From NCBI RefSeq assembly GCF_000002075.1, contig NW_004797845.1:423351-487350 (forward strand): a stretch of 64,000 nt of DNA, written 5' to 3'. Below the pieces are notes generated by a model that was not told the DNA's origin, made no database searches, and saw only the letters and a list, made by a program, of their open reading frames with translations. Of the stretch, positions 1 to 10,039 are shown in pieces (positions within the stretch are counted from its first letter, which is position 1; every line of letters begins with the position of its first letter). Source of the stretch: Aplysia californica (taxonomy: Eukaryota > Mollusca > Gastropoda > Aplysiida > Aplysiidae). The position numbers were made by a program, and so were the translations under genes.

Positions 1-22
1 ATATATAATATATATATGTCGT

Positions 23-379
23 TTCAATTAGCTAGGAATATTTTGAATTTTGCCCGGGTGGCGGCCGAAGCCTACTCTTCTTATCGATTTTAGGATCACA
101 AAAGGATTTTTAACATGCACAACTTGCACATGGGACCTCCGATATTCTTCGCCCGAGAAGGCTTTACAGGTGCTAGATCTTACCTTCCTATTAAGATCAG
201 GGGCGTGGCTGAAAGACAGCAGTAAGAATGAGCCAAGCAGTAGTAGTAGAAAGGCTGCAGAAAACGCCAGGAGCCCCGGGGAGTGAGGGGAAAAAGGGGG
301 GGGGGGGCAGAAAGTGGAGACGAAAGCAGACTACAAAACATGGTTTGGAGAATAGGAAAGGAGGTGAAAGGAAAACAAT
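23..379 (-). repeat. Truncated, old copy of tRNA-derived SINE family S1
   Basis: This stretch is the reverse complement of the body of the full-length SINE at 37754-38280. Shared landmarks are the gaattttgcccgggtgg block, the cttcgcccgagaagg block and the ggggcgtggctgaaagacagcagtaag block. The tRNA-like head and the 3' tail are missing, so it is a fragment. Several short reading frames cross it but they are only reading frames through a repeat. The stretch from 380 to 990 shows no gene or repeat that I recognise. Confidence 0.8.
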
Positions 380-990
380 TAGTATAATAATAATGATAAT
401 AATGAACAATCATGTCAGAATATAACGAGAGTTCAAAGGAATAAGGAACGACCATGAAAAAAAATGTAATTATTCCACGTAGGCCTGTTTAACCCTATCC
501 GTAAGATGTGTTTTACTATCGTATCCTTACGACGTGGACGTGGGGAACTCTGTGCCACAACTTTCCAAAGAGGAAATTTACTCGTTAATCCGATCCGTGC
601 TCTTTGCATTGCAGTGTGTGAAAATGACTTTTTGAGAAATACTGAGTTTCAAAGAGATTCTTCGTACTAGAAGTATTCTAAAATGTGAAGAATACAACCC
701 CAGGGATACAACTGATCCCAGGGCGTACGCAATGACTATAAATACCATGATAAAGCAATGGGGCGAAAAGCGTGTTAGCTCACGAAACTCCCTGGGGGAA
801 TGTCTGTGCGTCAACCGACGGTCAACCGCTGACCTGCTTCCTTATCAGCGCGCACCGGGTACGGGAAGTGCAGCTGGTTGTTCCATTGTTAGAGACCATT
901 AAAAGCTTTAAATATTATGTTGGTTTGAAGGTGAAAGCTTGCATGTGACCAAGGCACATACAACCAGACGGTTTTAGAACACTAAACTAA

Positions 991-998
991 GTCTCACC
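991..998. repeat. 8-bp target-site duplication (left) of hAT-like transposon
   Basis: GTCTCACC immediately precedes the left terminus of the element and is repeated exactly at 4295-4302 just beyond the right terminus. An 8-bp duplication is the hAT superfamily signature. Confidence 0.8.
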
Positions 999-2042
999 CA
1001 GGGGCGGCTCGTGGGACCTAAAAAGTTGACGTGCACACACAGAATTCTACACTTATAGAACGGGAACTGTACCACGTGACCTGTGAGGAATTGAAGACCG
1101 AAAACAATGGCGTCTTGAGGGCACTATTTATCGTTTTCGGAAGTATCCCTATAGCTTTTAAAGCAAGAGCGGCTTTTACAAACGAGTGAAAAGTGGAACA
1201 TTTACTGTCCAGTTTGTAATTTTGAGTTACAGAATTCACTGTGCAACTAGAGATTGGAATTAAGGTTTTAAATTGTTGTGTTTTGGAGTGCAACAACAGA
1301 AAAAGCAGACATACAGAGTTTATATAGATATATATAAGATCTACAGAACTTTAAAAAATTCAAAGCACTTCTAGCTTCCCACACACATTTTGCATACGCA
1401 TATGGCCTACGTAGTTTTTTAGTAGTAAAATTTATTACATTAAATTTGTTTTACACTGAACATATTTTTTCACTAGATCTTATTAATGTTCTCAAAACAT
1501 GCGTTCAATAATTAGCTTTATGTCGCCAGCAGAAGTAGAAAAAAGGACGGACTTGCTTTTAAAAGAGATTTAGCTCCAGCTATAAACTTTTTAAAAATCT
1601 GTAGAAACCATTGACTGGGATTTTTTTTTTTATATATTGGGCTAGTATTTATTAAAGAATTTTCTTTAAAGAAATTTCTAGAATAATATAGAACCTATAG
1701 ATGTGTACAAATGTTTGAAAAAAATACTCATCGGTTAAGACGAATTGATATAGATCTAAGTCATTGTGTAAAAGTAGGAGAATCTAGATCTAGGTGTTTG
1801 ATAGTTCAGTAGCCTAGATATTTGATAATAAGTTGCGCATCAAATTTTTGACCGCATGCTACAGTAGTGAAGATAGCGTATTATTTTCGTCCGAAACATT
1901 AATTTCCGCATCCATACACCTTTTTGAGCCTTTATAAGCACATGTAGTCCTACTTTAATTATGTTTTTGTTTTTGAAAGCATTTTCAATTCCTTTCACTT
2001 TCACTTCCCACGCGCTGGCACATATAATTATGATTATAATTT

Positions 2043-2635
2043 AAGATTCCAAATCTGACGAATGTATTATTAAATAGGGTATAATGCTGAGTTAGCCAAT
2101 GCATTGCAATGCGCACTATTATCAATTGATCGAATTGTAACAAGACTTCAATTTGATCCGTAACAAGAGACCACTTATTTTTTTATACGTGTTCATGAAT
2201 GTGTGTTTGTTTACTGTGTGCGGGGATTAAAAATTAAAGATTAAAGATTCCAGATCTGACGAATGTATTTATAAAATAGCGTAATAGTGCTGGGTTAGCC
2301 GATGCCTTGCGATACTTGCTTTTATCAATTAATTGATTTGTAACAGGACTTCGATTTGATCCGTAACAAGACAACACTTATTTTTTCTTATACGTGTTTA
2401 AAAATGTGTGTTTGTTTACTGTGTGCGGGCATTAAAGATTCCAGGTCTGACGAATGTATTTATTAAATAGCATATAGGCCTATAGGGCAGGGGTGGCCAA
2501 CGCATTGCGATACGCACTTTTATCAATTAATCGAATTGAAACAGGACTTCAATTTGATCCGTAACAACAGACCACTTATTTTTTCTTGTTCGTGTTCCAA
2601 AATATGTGTTTGTTTACTGTGTGCGGGGATTACAG
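2043..2635. repeat. Tandem repeat, about 195 bp x 3
   Basis: Three successive units begin with aagattccaratctgacgaatg at 2043, 2244 and 2435. Each continues through a taacargactTcRatttgatccgtaacaa block and ends in gtgtttgtttactgtgtgcgg. Unit lengths are about 201, 191 and 200 bp. The units differ by scattered substitutions and small indels, so the array is not recent. It lies wholly inside the hAT-like element. Confidence 0.85.
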
Positions 2636-3019
2636 GGGGACAAGCCCATCCCCTCGACATGTGATCCAGAGTATGGGGATACATTTTTCTCAAAATGCAC
2701 ACAGCTCTGAAATCCTTGACCAGTGATCACTCGCCATGGAACTCTTTCTGTTGTGACTGTAGACACAAGTTTCTTCATTATCACATCTGAATGAGCCTCT
2801 CATTCATGCATTAGAAATCACACTCCCAACACACAGAAAATGACTTTGAACATATATTCAGGAAACATAATATGCCAGTTCCACTCTTATTTACTTTGTT
2901 TTGCATTATTGGCTTTTATGTGTAAAACAATATTTAGAGGCCTTTTCTGCATTTTTGTGTTTTTGGCAGCATGTACAATAGGCCTATGTATTTTATGTGC
3001 AACCGACACATTCTCCAAT

Positions 3020-3190
3020 CGTAGATCTAGATCTAGTACTAATCAAGACTATATCTAGATACTTTTCCAACAGAGTTAATGTTCATAATTAGTGTTATTA
3101 TCAAGTGTATTGTGATTGTGAAGATCTTTAGTAGATCTAGATCTAGTAGTAGATCTAGAGATCTAGATCTATCTAGATCTAGATCCCATC
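3020..3190. repeat. AGATCT-rich simple repeat
   Basis: This is an irregular run of the self-complementary hexamer AGATCT/CTAGAT. Similar clusters occur at 6668-6757 and 7886-7918, with looser ones at about 1740-1815 and 62780-62940. It can fold on itself, but no coding or RNA gene is apparent. Confidence 0.75.
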
Positions 3191-4294
3191 CCATCCCATC
3201 ATTAAAAAAACAACAACAAACCAACAATACAGATACAAAAACATTGTAACATTGCCAATTATGACATATTGTTGGCAGTAAAAATGTACTAGACTATTTC
3301 ACTATATTTCCTCTTCGAAGAAAGTTTTAAAATACTGATGTAACTTAATGTAAGGTGTCTTCCAAGCCCTACCACTAGCATCAGCGTGCATAGCAACGCG
3401 AAGCCTCGCTGTGCGGCGCAGCCAAAGGTGCCCTCAACTGGCCGCCATGTTTTAGTTTCAATTCCTCACAGCGAATCGGCGATCGCGAAGAGGGAGTTCC
3501 GCTTCTATAAGTGTAGAATTCTGTGCGTGCACATTAAGCTATCGCATGCTGAAAAGAGTCAATGGCATAGAATTTTATTTTTATTCTTTTTACTTGTTGC
3601 TTTGATTTCTAGTACTAAATTTGTTTGTTAGCTAAACATCAATTTCGTTCGTCCTGTATTGGAACTGAACCCTCAAGTAATAACTTTCACTACTCCACTA
3701 CAAAACCATTAAAAGGCACAACTCATAGGGCCGTCACGTTCACCTCCCTCAGGTTAGCGGTCACAGAGTCACTTAAAATAGTGGCAAGACAGACAATGAA
3801 CCAATCACAATTCGCTTGAGCACTCCGCTGGATTGCTCCGGGGCTCACATTATCTTGGCAAAGATAATAGCGCACGGTCTATCGCGTTTATTTTTAGACT
3901 ACCTACTGCGGGCTATGTTTCGGCACTATTCGGCAGGAGCACATTTGAGATGTGCCGTCTTATTAATATTAATGCACCGCCTAACTCGCTACGAGTGTCG
4001 TCATCGCTTGGGATATCCCCAATAGTGATTTATAGGTCAGGTTACACTGTTGAATATCCTATTATGTTTAGCTAAAGTGCGTGGACTTTAGCATGGCATA
4101 GTAGATGCTTCACGGCGCTATAGACACATAAATGACAGTTATGACGCCAGCGAGGACCATGTTTTGATATGATATTTGGTTAGTGTTTGTTTCTGGCTTC
4201 TTTTATTCTATTATTGTGGGTGTTTTACGTAAAAGAACATTAAACAATTTTGGGCGGCACTGCACGACCGTGCTCAAAGGACGAACCGCGCCTG

Positions 4295-4302
4295 GTCTCA
4301 CC
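4295..4302. repeat. 8-bp target-site duplication (right) of hAT-like transposon
   Basis: This is an exact copy of GTCTCACC at 991-998, directly after the terminal CGCGCCTG of the element. Confidence 0.8.
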
Positions 4303-6660
4303 CCCGAAAAGCCTTTTTTGTTTTATCACGAGGGTGATAAAATCAGTCCTGTTTGATCCTCCACACTTAATTAAGAATTAGAAACAATTTGTTGATCTAC
4401 CACAATTTCTGAGGGCCTAATCATCATGATGATACTGCGAGCTGGGCAGTTATTGAAAATTTCTATGAAAAAGACAGTGCCTTAAAGGTTTATTCAGGGT
4501 GGCACCCAAGTTAACCAACTGTGAGTCAAGTTTTGGATAACAAGGGTTTGTTTGGCTGTGCACGTGCTTAATCGCAGTGTATCAAAAGCAATTAAATTGG
4601 GACATTATATGTAGGCCTATCTCGGAATTTATCCTTTGTCTGACATCGCTATATCTGATTTTTGTAATGACTTTTATGATCTTTTCAGCGTTTTCATTTG
4701 GTCACTTGTGTCATTCTCTCTCGAATATCGTAACCCAGTCACAACTACAGCGCAGCGCCATGAATTTTTGCAGCAGACACTTCTGTGGTTGAAAGATAAT
4801 TCATGAAGTATGGCCCTGAAGACAAAAAGAAAGTTACAAAAGCATTAATATGAGTCAGTGAGTGGATCCACACCATCACTGCTTTGCAAGGTCTTGTGAC
4901 AGACATTGTGAGCTGCAATGGGGGATTACTTACAGTGATATCAAGATGAACTTGAACATCTGTTCTCAATCACCATGAGAGGAAAAGGTGGACATATTTC
5001 TTGACAATCCAGACCCCCCCCCCCCCCCCCACCCACACACAAGTTACATTTTCGTTTGAAGAGACAGAATGGCCGACAAAATTATGATCGCATCGCCTTC
5101 AAGCAGTTGCAGGGATGCAGTGGATAGCTTTTCGATAAATCAAAATCTAACGAGTAAGAATTTCAGTTAAAAAATAGTTGCAATTCCGGTAGACCTTGAT
5201 AAAGAACACAGACACATTGTTAATGTTGTTTAATTTTGCAATACATTAAAGATGCAATGCACTTAAAAATGAAATTTCTGACGTAGAGGATACACTTTGA
5301 AGAAACTTTATGATGTTAGTCTGCAAGGACTGTACAGGGATATTGGAAGATTCCTCTTCTTCCCATGCAAGGCACCTGACCCTCATCAGCCAGAAACAGT
5401 TTGAACATTATTGTCAAGGTGGCTTGAAAAAGCCAGTTTTAAACTTGTGGTATTTGTTGGTTTGTTTGAAGCTGGTTTTTTTAAACCTTTGATGAACAGA
5501 GTGCACAGTAGACAGAATCTAAATTTGAAAATGCTCCAGGAGCCAAATGTAATTGAAAACAAAGGCGATTCCTGCAAATGCAATACAGTGGACTATGAGT
5601 CAGTGTATATTAACGTCACACTGCACGATGATCTTTACAATTACAGTTTTACAGTGCAGTAAAAAATTCGTGGCGCAACTTGTCCTCCAACATCTCTTTA
5701 ACGGGTTAATGTCCTAAACTTTGCACAGCAGTTTGTACTGTATCAAATTTATCTTAACGTATTCATATTTTTCCACAATTGATTCTAGATTTAAAAACGT
5801 ATAGACTCATGAATTGATATAAAATACTCTAAAATGTGGTCAACTTGTCACCCCACAGCTCGTGTTATAGTAACACTGCCTGCGTGTGTGGTGTGAGCTC
5901 ATTAATGCGCAGAGCAACGCGCACAGTCGTTGACCTCGATTCTTCGATAGCGCACAAAGGCTGAAGAAGGATTGCACCGTCTCGGTATTTACGGGCTCTG
6001 GGCGTACGGATACTGGATAGGGTTTATTAAATAAAAAGAGTCCTACTGTCTGTTGCTCGAGGATCTGGGTCTTCGACCATCTCGCCTCGAATCTTGAATT
6101 CAAAGCTCGAAGACTCAGACAGTATGTGAAACTTCAAAGAGAATATGCACGAAACAAATAAAAAGAGTGGGGTATGTTTTGTAATATAATTTTGGAAACT
6201 CAAGTACAAACTGCGCTAGGCCATACGGGTCTTGAAATCCACTATTATAAGTCTATATAAAATATTGTTGTAGATGTAGCCTATACTGTACTGTTTATCC
6301 CCACAAAGAGAAGCTTGTCAACAACCGTTTATGTTTTTATTTAGACCTAGATTTAGTTCCTTTCACTACTTCCGGTTATTGACTGGGCCTAGTCAATGAC
6401 TAAATAAGTAAGAAGAACAACGAGCAGTGAATGAAAATAGAGACTTTATTTTTAATCAAAAGCGGATACAAATCAAACTGTAAGCACGTTACAATATGAT
6501 TTCTTATTTTATTTATTTTAATTGGGCATTACATTCAAAATATCCGTGTAAATTGGAGAAAAAAAAACCCAATAAACGTTTGATAGGGGAAAAATGTCTT
6601 ATCATGATGGGTGTTGTTTACAGTTTTTTAGAAGTTTATTAGTTTGGTCCTTGGTAGAAA
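4303..6660. other. Intergenic stretch with no recognised gene
   Basis: I find no coding exon chain, RNA gene or named repeat here. The only distinct features are a 17-base C run at 5014-5030 followed by CA repeats, and a slightly CpG-richer patch at about 5870-6110. The open frames are short and not protein-like. Confidence 0.5.
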
Positions 6661-6667
6661 TCTTGAT

Positions 6668-6757
6668 TTCTAGATCTAGATCTAGTTAGATCTAAATCTA
6701 GATCTAGATTCTAGAATCTAGATATCTAGTCTAGATCTAGAATCTAGATCTAGATCA
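6668..6757. repeat. AGATCT-rich simple repeat
   Basis: This is a run of overlapping AGATCTAG hexamer units, the same motif as at 3020-3190. It lies just upstream of a CpG-richer patch (6840-7100). Confidence 0.75.
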
Positions 6758-7099
6758 GTATGTTGAATTGTTTTCTCGTAACTTGTGTGACTGTACTGTA
6801 AGTGTTTCTGTGTAGTGTTGTAAGTGTTGTTGTATTCTAGCCCTCATCCTGCGGGAGCCGGGTTTATGTAGCCTGATAAGCCTATTTCGGCACCTCGCCT
6901 ACGTTCTGGTCCCGAATCAGTGTAGCTCCTGGCTCAGCGCATGCGCAGCGCGCGTCCTCGTACGTGTCATTCGGGTCCCGAGTTGGATCCCCATTCACGC
7001 AGGTCAAGTGTGTGTGCGTCAGTCTGCTTGAGTTTGTGTGCTTTTGTGGCCTTCTTCTAGAACCGCCTGCGTTGGTTCGTAATCGAGGCATACGTCTCA

Positions 7100-8450
7100 T
7101 TCAAAACATGCCAAGTTGGTAGCTCTAGATGTTCGTCCAATGAAATTATAGAAGAAATTGACCCACTTAGACATGAGGAGCTGAAAAGGATAGTCAGGAA
7201 ACAAAAGACTTCCATTTTTCTATACAAAATATTTCAAATGAGCTTGATTTTGTATGAAATGATACTACCTGATAAAAAATAAGCTTATTTGATAGTTTTG
7301 TATACCATTGCGCAGGTACAAAGAACAATTTGAGTGTAAAACATTTGGAAATTGACCTAAATTATCCCCTTTCGAACCTCAGCCTCAGGTCATTCATAAC
7401 AACAAGAAGAGCGTCCAGAAAGGTTATTCGAATGGGCGTAACTACTCGTAATGTCTTATGAGCTTGTGAGAGGGGGTTATTCATGTGTTTGTAACACTTT
7501 ATAAATAGAAAGCTATGAAGGATAGAGCGTTATTTTCATCATCAGTTAACACTCTCCCTCGGTATTCATGGCGAAAACACACGTTTGCCGGCGCACGGGC
7601 TGTACACCAACAGTACACACTGAGTGACTCCGGCGGCCTGCCCGGCACGTCCGACGCAATCGGTTGCTGATAAGATACGCATCTGGGCACAGACGCAGGA
7701 TAAGAGCTGGAATCTAGAGATCTATCTGATTCAGGACTGAATGGTTGTTGCATCACGAAACTGCTGTTATCATCAGGACTGTTCATCATGTGTTATCATA
7801 TGCCACAAGCAAGAACTCAAAACAAAGTAGGCCTAGGCTATTTTAACAGGAATTCCTAAAGTATGTTGACTCAGATCTTTTCTGCTAGATTTTTAGATCT
7901 AGATCTAGATATCTAGCACAATTTAGCCTGCCTGCAGTGCAATCAGCAATGTTTTTGTATACTGGGTGCCCATTGGTATGAATGATTGGGTCGGGTCGGT
8001 TTGCTAGCCATATTGAGGGCTCAAATCGGCTATCGTGTGACATGCAGCTAAATGTAAAGACGCATCTGCCTGATTGGCTGCTTATTTTAGTAATGTGATG
8101 TCATCACATTCTGAGATACCCACAGACTATTTTTAGAAGATTGCGGAGAAACCAAAGATTCTCTACTACACTACTCACTACACGATCTTTGGAGATACCG
8201 CATGGAACGACATGTTGGGTCAGCATCTTGACCTATTATAATCCGTACCAATGTGTTTCGCACGCTAAAATTTCACACTTGCGGCTAACTGCAGCACGTC
8301 AGCCATGCTCTGGTGATGGAAGATTGCTTAGATCGTTGATGCTCAGAACGGTATGAACACTGATGCTTGAAATTGAAACACGGTAAACGCAAAGACAATA
8401 AAGCGCGCTAAAATTGCTGTAAAGATGCCAGGAGATAAGCAGCAGCATCA
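7100..8450. other. Upstream intergenic stretch with one unassigned minus-strand open frame
   Basis: No gene is supported. A minus-strand frame of 96 codons (7789 down to 7499) has a mixed, protein-like composition rich in Ser and Pro in its first half and lies in CpG-richer sequence. It matches nothing I recognise and no partner exon is visible. A short AGATCT cluster lies at 7886-7918. Confidence 0.3.
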
Positions 8451-9890
8451 TCGGAGCACCGCATCATATCACATTACCGATACGTCTCCTGGAAAAACGT
8501 CTCACCAATGTAGGTATACATGATCTTTGGTGCCATGCGGTTGGATATGTTTAGATCACGTAGTCACGTGCAGTGCTTCCACTCTTCCGTATTTTTACAG
8601 AAATCCATACTTTCTGCCAGTACCGTACTTGTTCCTCCATCATTATCAACTCCCTCCATAAAAAAACTGCGACAGCGCAGGACTGCCGAAATTCCGTACT
8701 TACCTTCGTATCGTCATGCATAAGTTACGGATATTTACGGTAATTTTCTCGGCAACAAGTTAAAGATATAGAAACCTGCCAGATTGCGCATTTCATGCTA
8801 TTGGTCATTATTCCGCTATGTCCCATGCATTCATTGCGGGTTGGTCGGCAGTACACTTTTTTACCTGCAGATGGATCAAAATCTGGCGTACCTTTTGTGC
8901 CAATTTCCTCCTTTCTATCATTCACTCATTCCTTCTGTCTGTCTTCGGATTGTTGCTGTGGCTGGAAAATCTGCGCGTTGATCAAGTAAATTGACTTGTG
9001 ATCTTAGTAAATTACTGTCTGAAAGGAACTTTATTTGCAAATTTGTTTAGATCTAGAGAAATTATCAATGCGAAGATTCTACGGCACGTGAACGCAATAA
9101 GGGCCGCGATGAAAGTTGAAAGAAATATATGTGCTGATACGGGGGTACCCACTACGGATGGGATTGGCCGATCGCGCTGATCGCCCGAATCGGTCGCCTA
9201 CGGGGTGCCCACTACGGCTGGGATCGGCCGATCAGGCCGATTGCCCGACTCGATCGCCTCAAAAACAAACGTGTTTGTTTTCAGGTTCAGGCGATCGAGT
9301 TGGGCGATCGGCCCGATCCAGCCATAGGTAAAATCAAAAAGAATTCGAAGTAATGTTCTGAGGCTGTGGCTGGCGATATTCAGACGTGAAAATTGAGAAA
9401 AAAAATTGGGTATATGCTGCGCAACTGTATTTTGAAGGTACATCTATTCATTATTCCCAGGTTTGCCTGCCATCAATGGTGCGACGACAAATTAATTGGA
9501 TTATAGTAGCAATGAAAGGGGAACCTGCTTTTAAACATTGCCAGCAATGGAAAGATATGTTGGTGAAGAAATCAAACAAGACAAAATGTTGGTGAAAATA
9601 TAAATGTTATGGGCTGTAGGCAGTCTCTTCAAACAGGCTCCCAAATGCCATTTTCACCCCTCTAAAAGCACTACGTTTCAATTTCTTCGGGGGCTTCGCC
9701 CCCTGAACCCCCGGCGGGACTCTGTCCCTGGACCCTGCTGGGGGCCTGTGCGACCCCCAGACCCCTGGCAGAATTTTTCTTACTTTTCAGCTTCAGCTGG
9801 TGCAAGCACTGCACGTGATCGGAGGGGGTATCCCGGTCTGACATCACACAAGGTGACCGCCTTACCTAAAAATAGTTTGTGTTATTCTAT
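8450..9890. repeat. Dispersed repeat D, longest copy (about 1.4 kb)
   Basis: Diverged copies lie at 23590-25010 and, for the 3' part only, 13690-14170. Shared landmarks in order: a ccgtacttNccttc-type block, accNgccagattgcgcattt, a tctgtctgtcttcgg block followed by ctggaaaatctg, a gattctacg block, a tagtRgcaatgaaaggg block, and finally ccaaatgccattttca followed by tctaaaagcacta and a GC-rich cccctgaaccccc segment. No transposase or polymerase is encoded, and the strand of origin is unknown. A fold-back repeat (9216-9323) interrupts it. The 150-codon frame over 9604-10056 is read through this repeat and is not taken as a gene. Confidence 0.6.
9216..9323. repeat. GC-rich fold-back (inverted) repeat
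   Basis: The left arm begins ggctgggatcggccgatc and is answered by gatcggcccgatccagcc at the right end. Inner arms cgactcgatcgcct and aggcgatcgagttgg also pair. The unpaired middle is an A-rich then T-rich segment around caaaaacaaacgtg. A partial direct copy of the left arm sits at about 9147-9185. Confidence 0.75.
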
Positions 9891-9917
9891 GTTTAGTCGC
9901 ATGTGCTATCGTTGCAC

Positions 9918-10000
9918 AAACCGATCGCCCGACATGTCTCCTCAAAAACGAACGCAAAACAATCGCTTTTGTTTTCAGGCAACGAGTCGGGCGATCAACC
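9918..10000. repeat. Second, diverged copy of the GC-rich fold-back repeat
   Basis: Arms ccgatcgcccgac and gtcgggcgatcaa flank a loop with caaaaacgaacg and tttgttttcagg. These are the same loop motifs as at 9216-9323, so the two belong to one small fold-back family. Confidence 0.65.
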
Positions 10001-10039
10001 CGACCCAACCTGATCCCATCTGCAATGGGCGCCGGAGGA

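Larger units (their letters stand above)
999..4294. mobile_element. hAT-like DNA transposon, apparently non-autonomous, 3.3 kb
   Basis: The left end reads CAGGGGCGGCTCGTG. The right end, read inward, is CAGGCGCGGTTCGTC, a short imperfect terminal inverted repeat. Identical 8-bp copies of GTCTCACC flank the element. No open frame in it resembles a hAT transposase, so it is probably a non-autonomous derivative or one whose coding part has been replaced. Inside lie a three-copy tandem repeat of about 195 bp, an AGATCT-rich tract and a subterminal inverted homology (1018-1130 against 3410-3545). The homologous arms sit at unequal distances from the two ends (about 30 bp and 750 bp), which suggests that roughly 700 bp was inserted into the right arm. 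The boundaries rest on termini plus duplication; the superfamily call is from that signature only. Confidence 0.75.
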
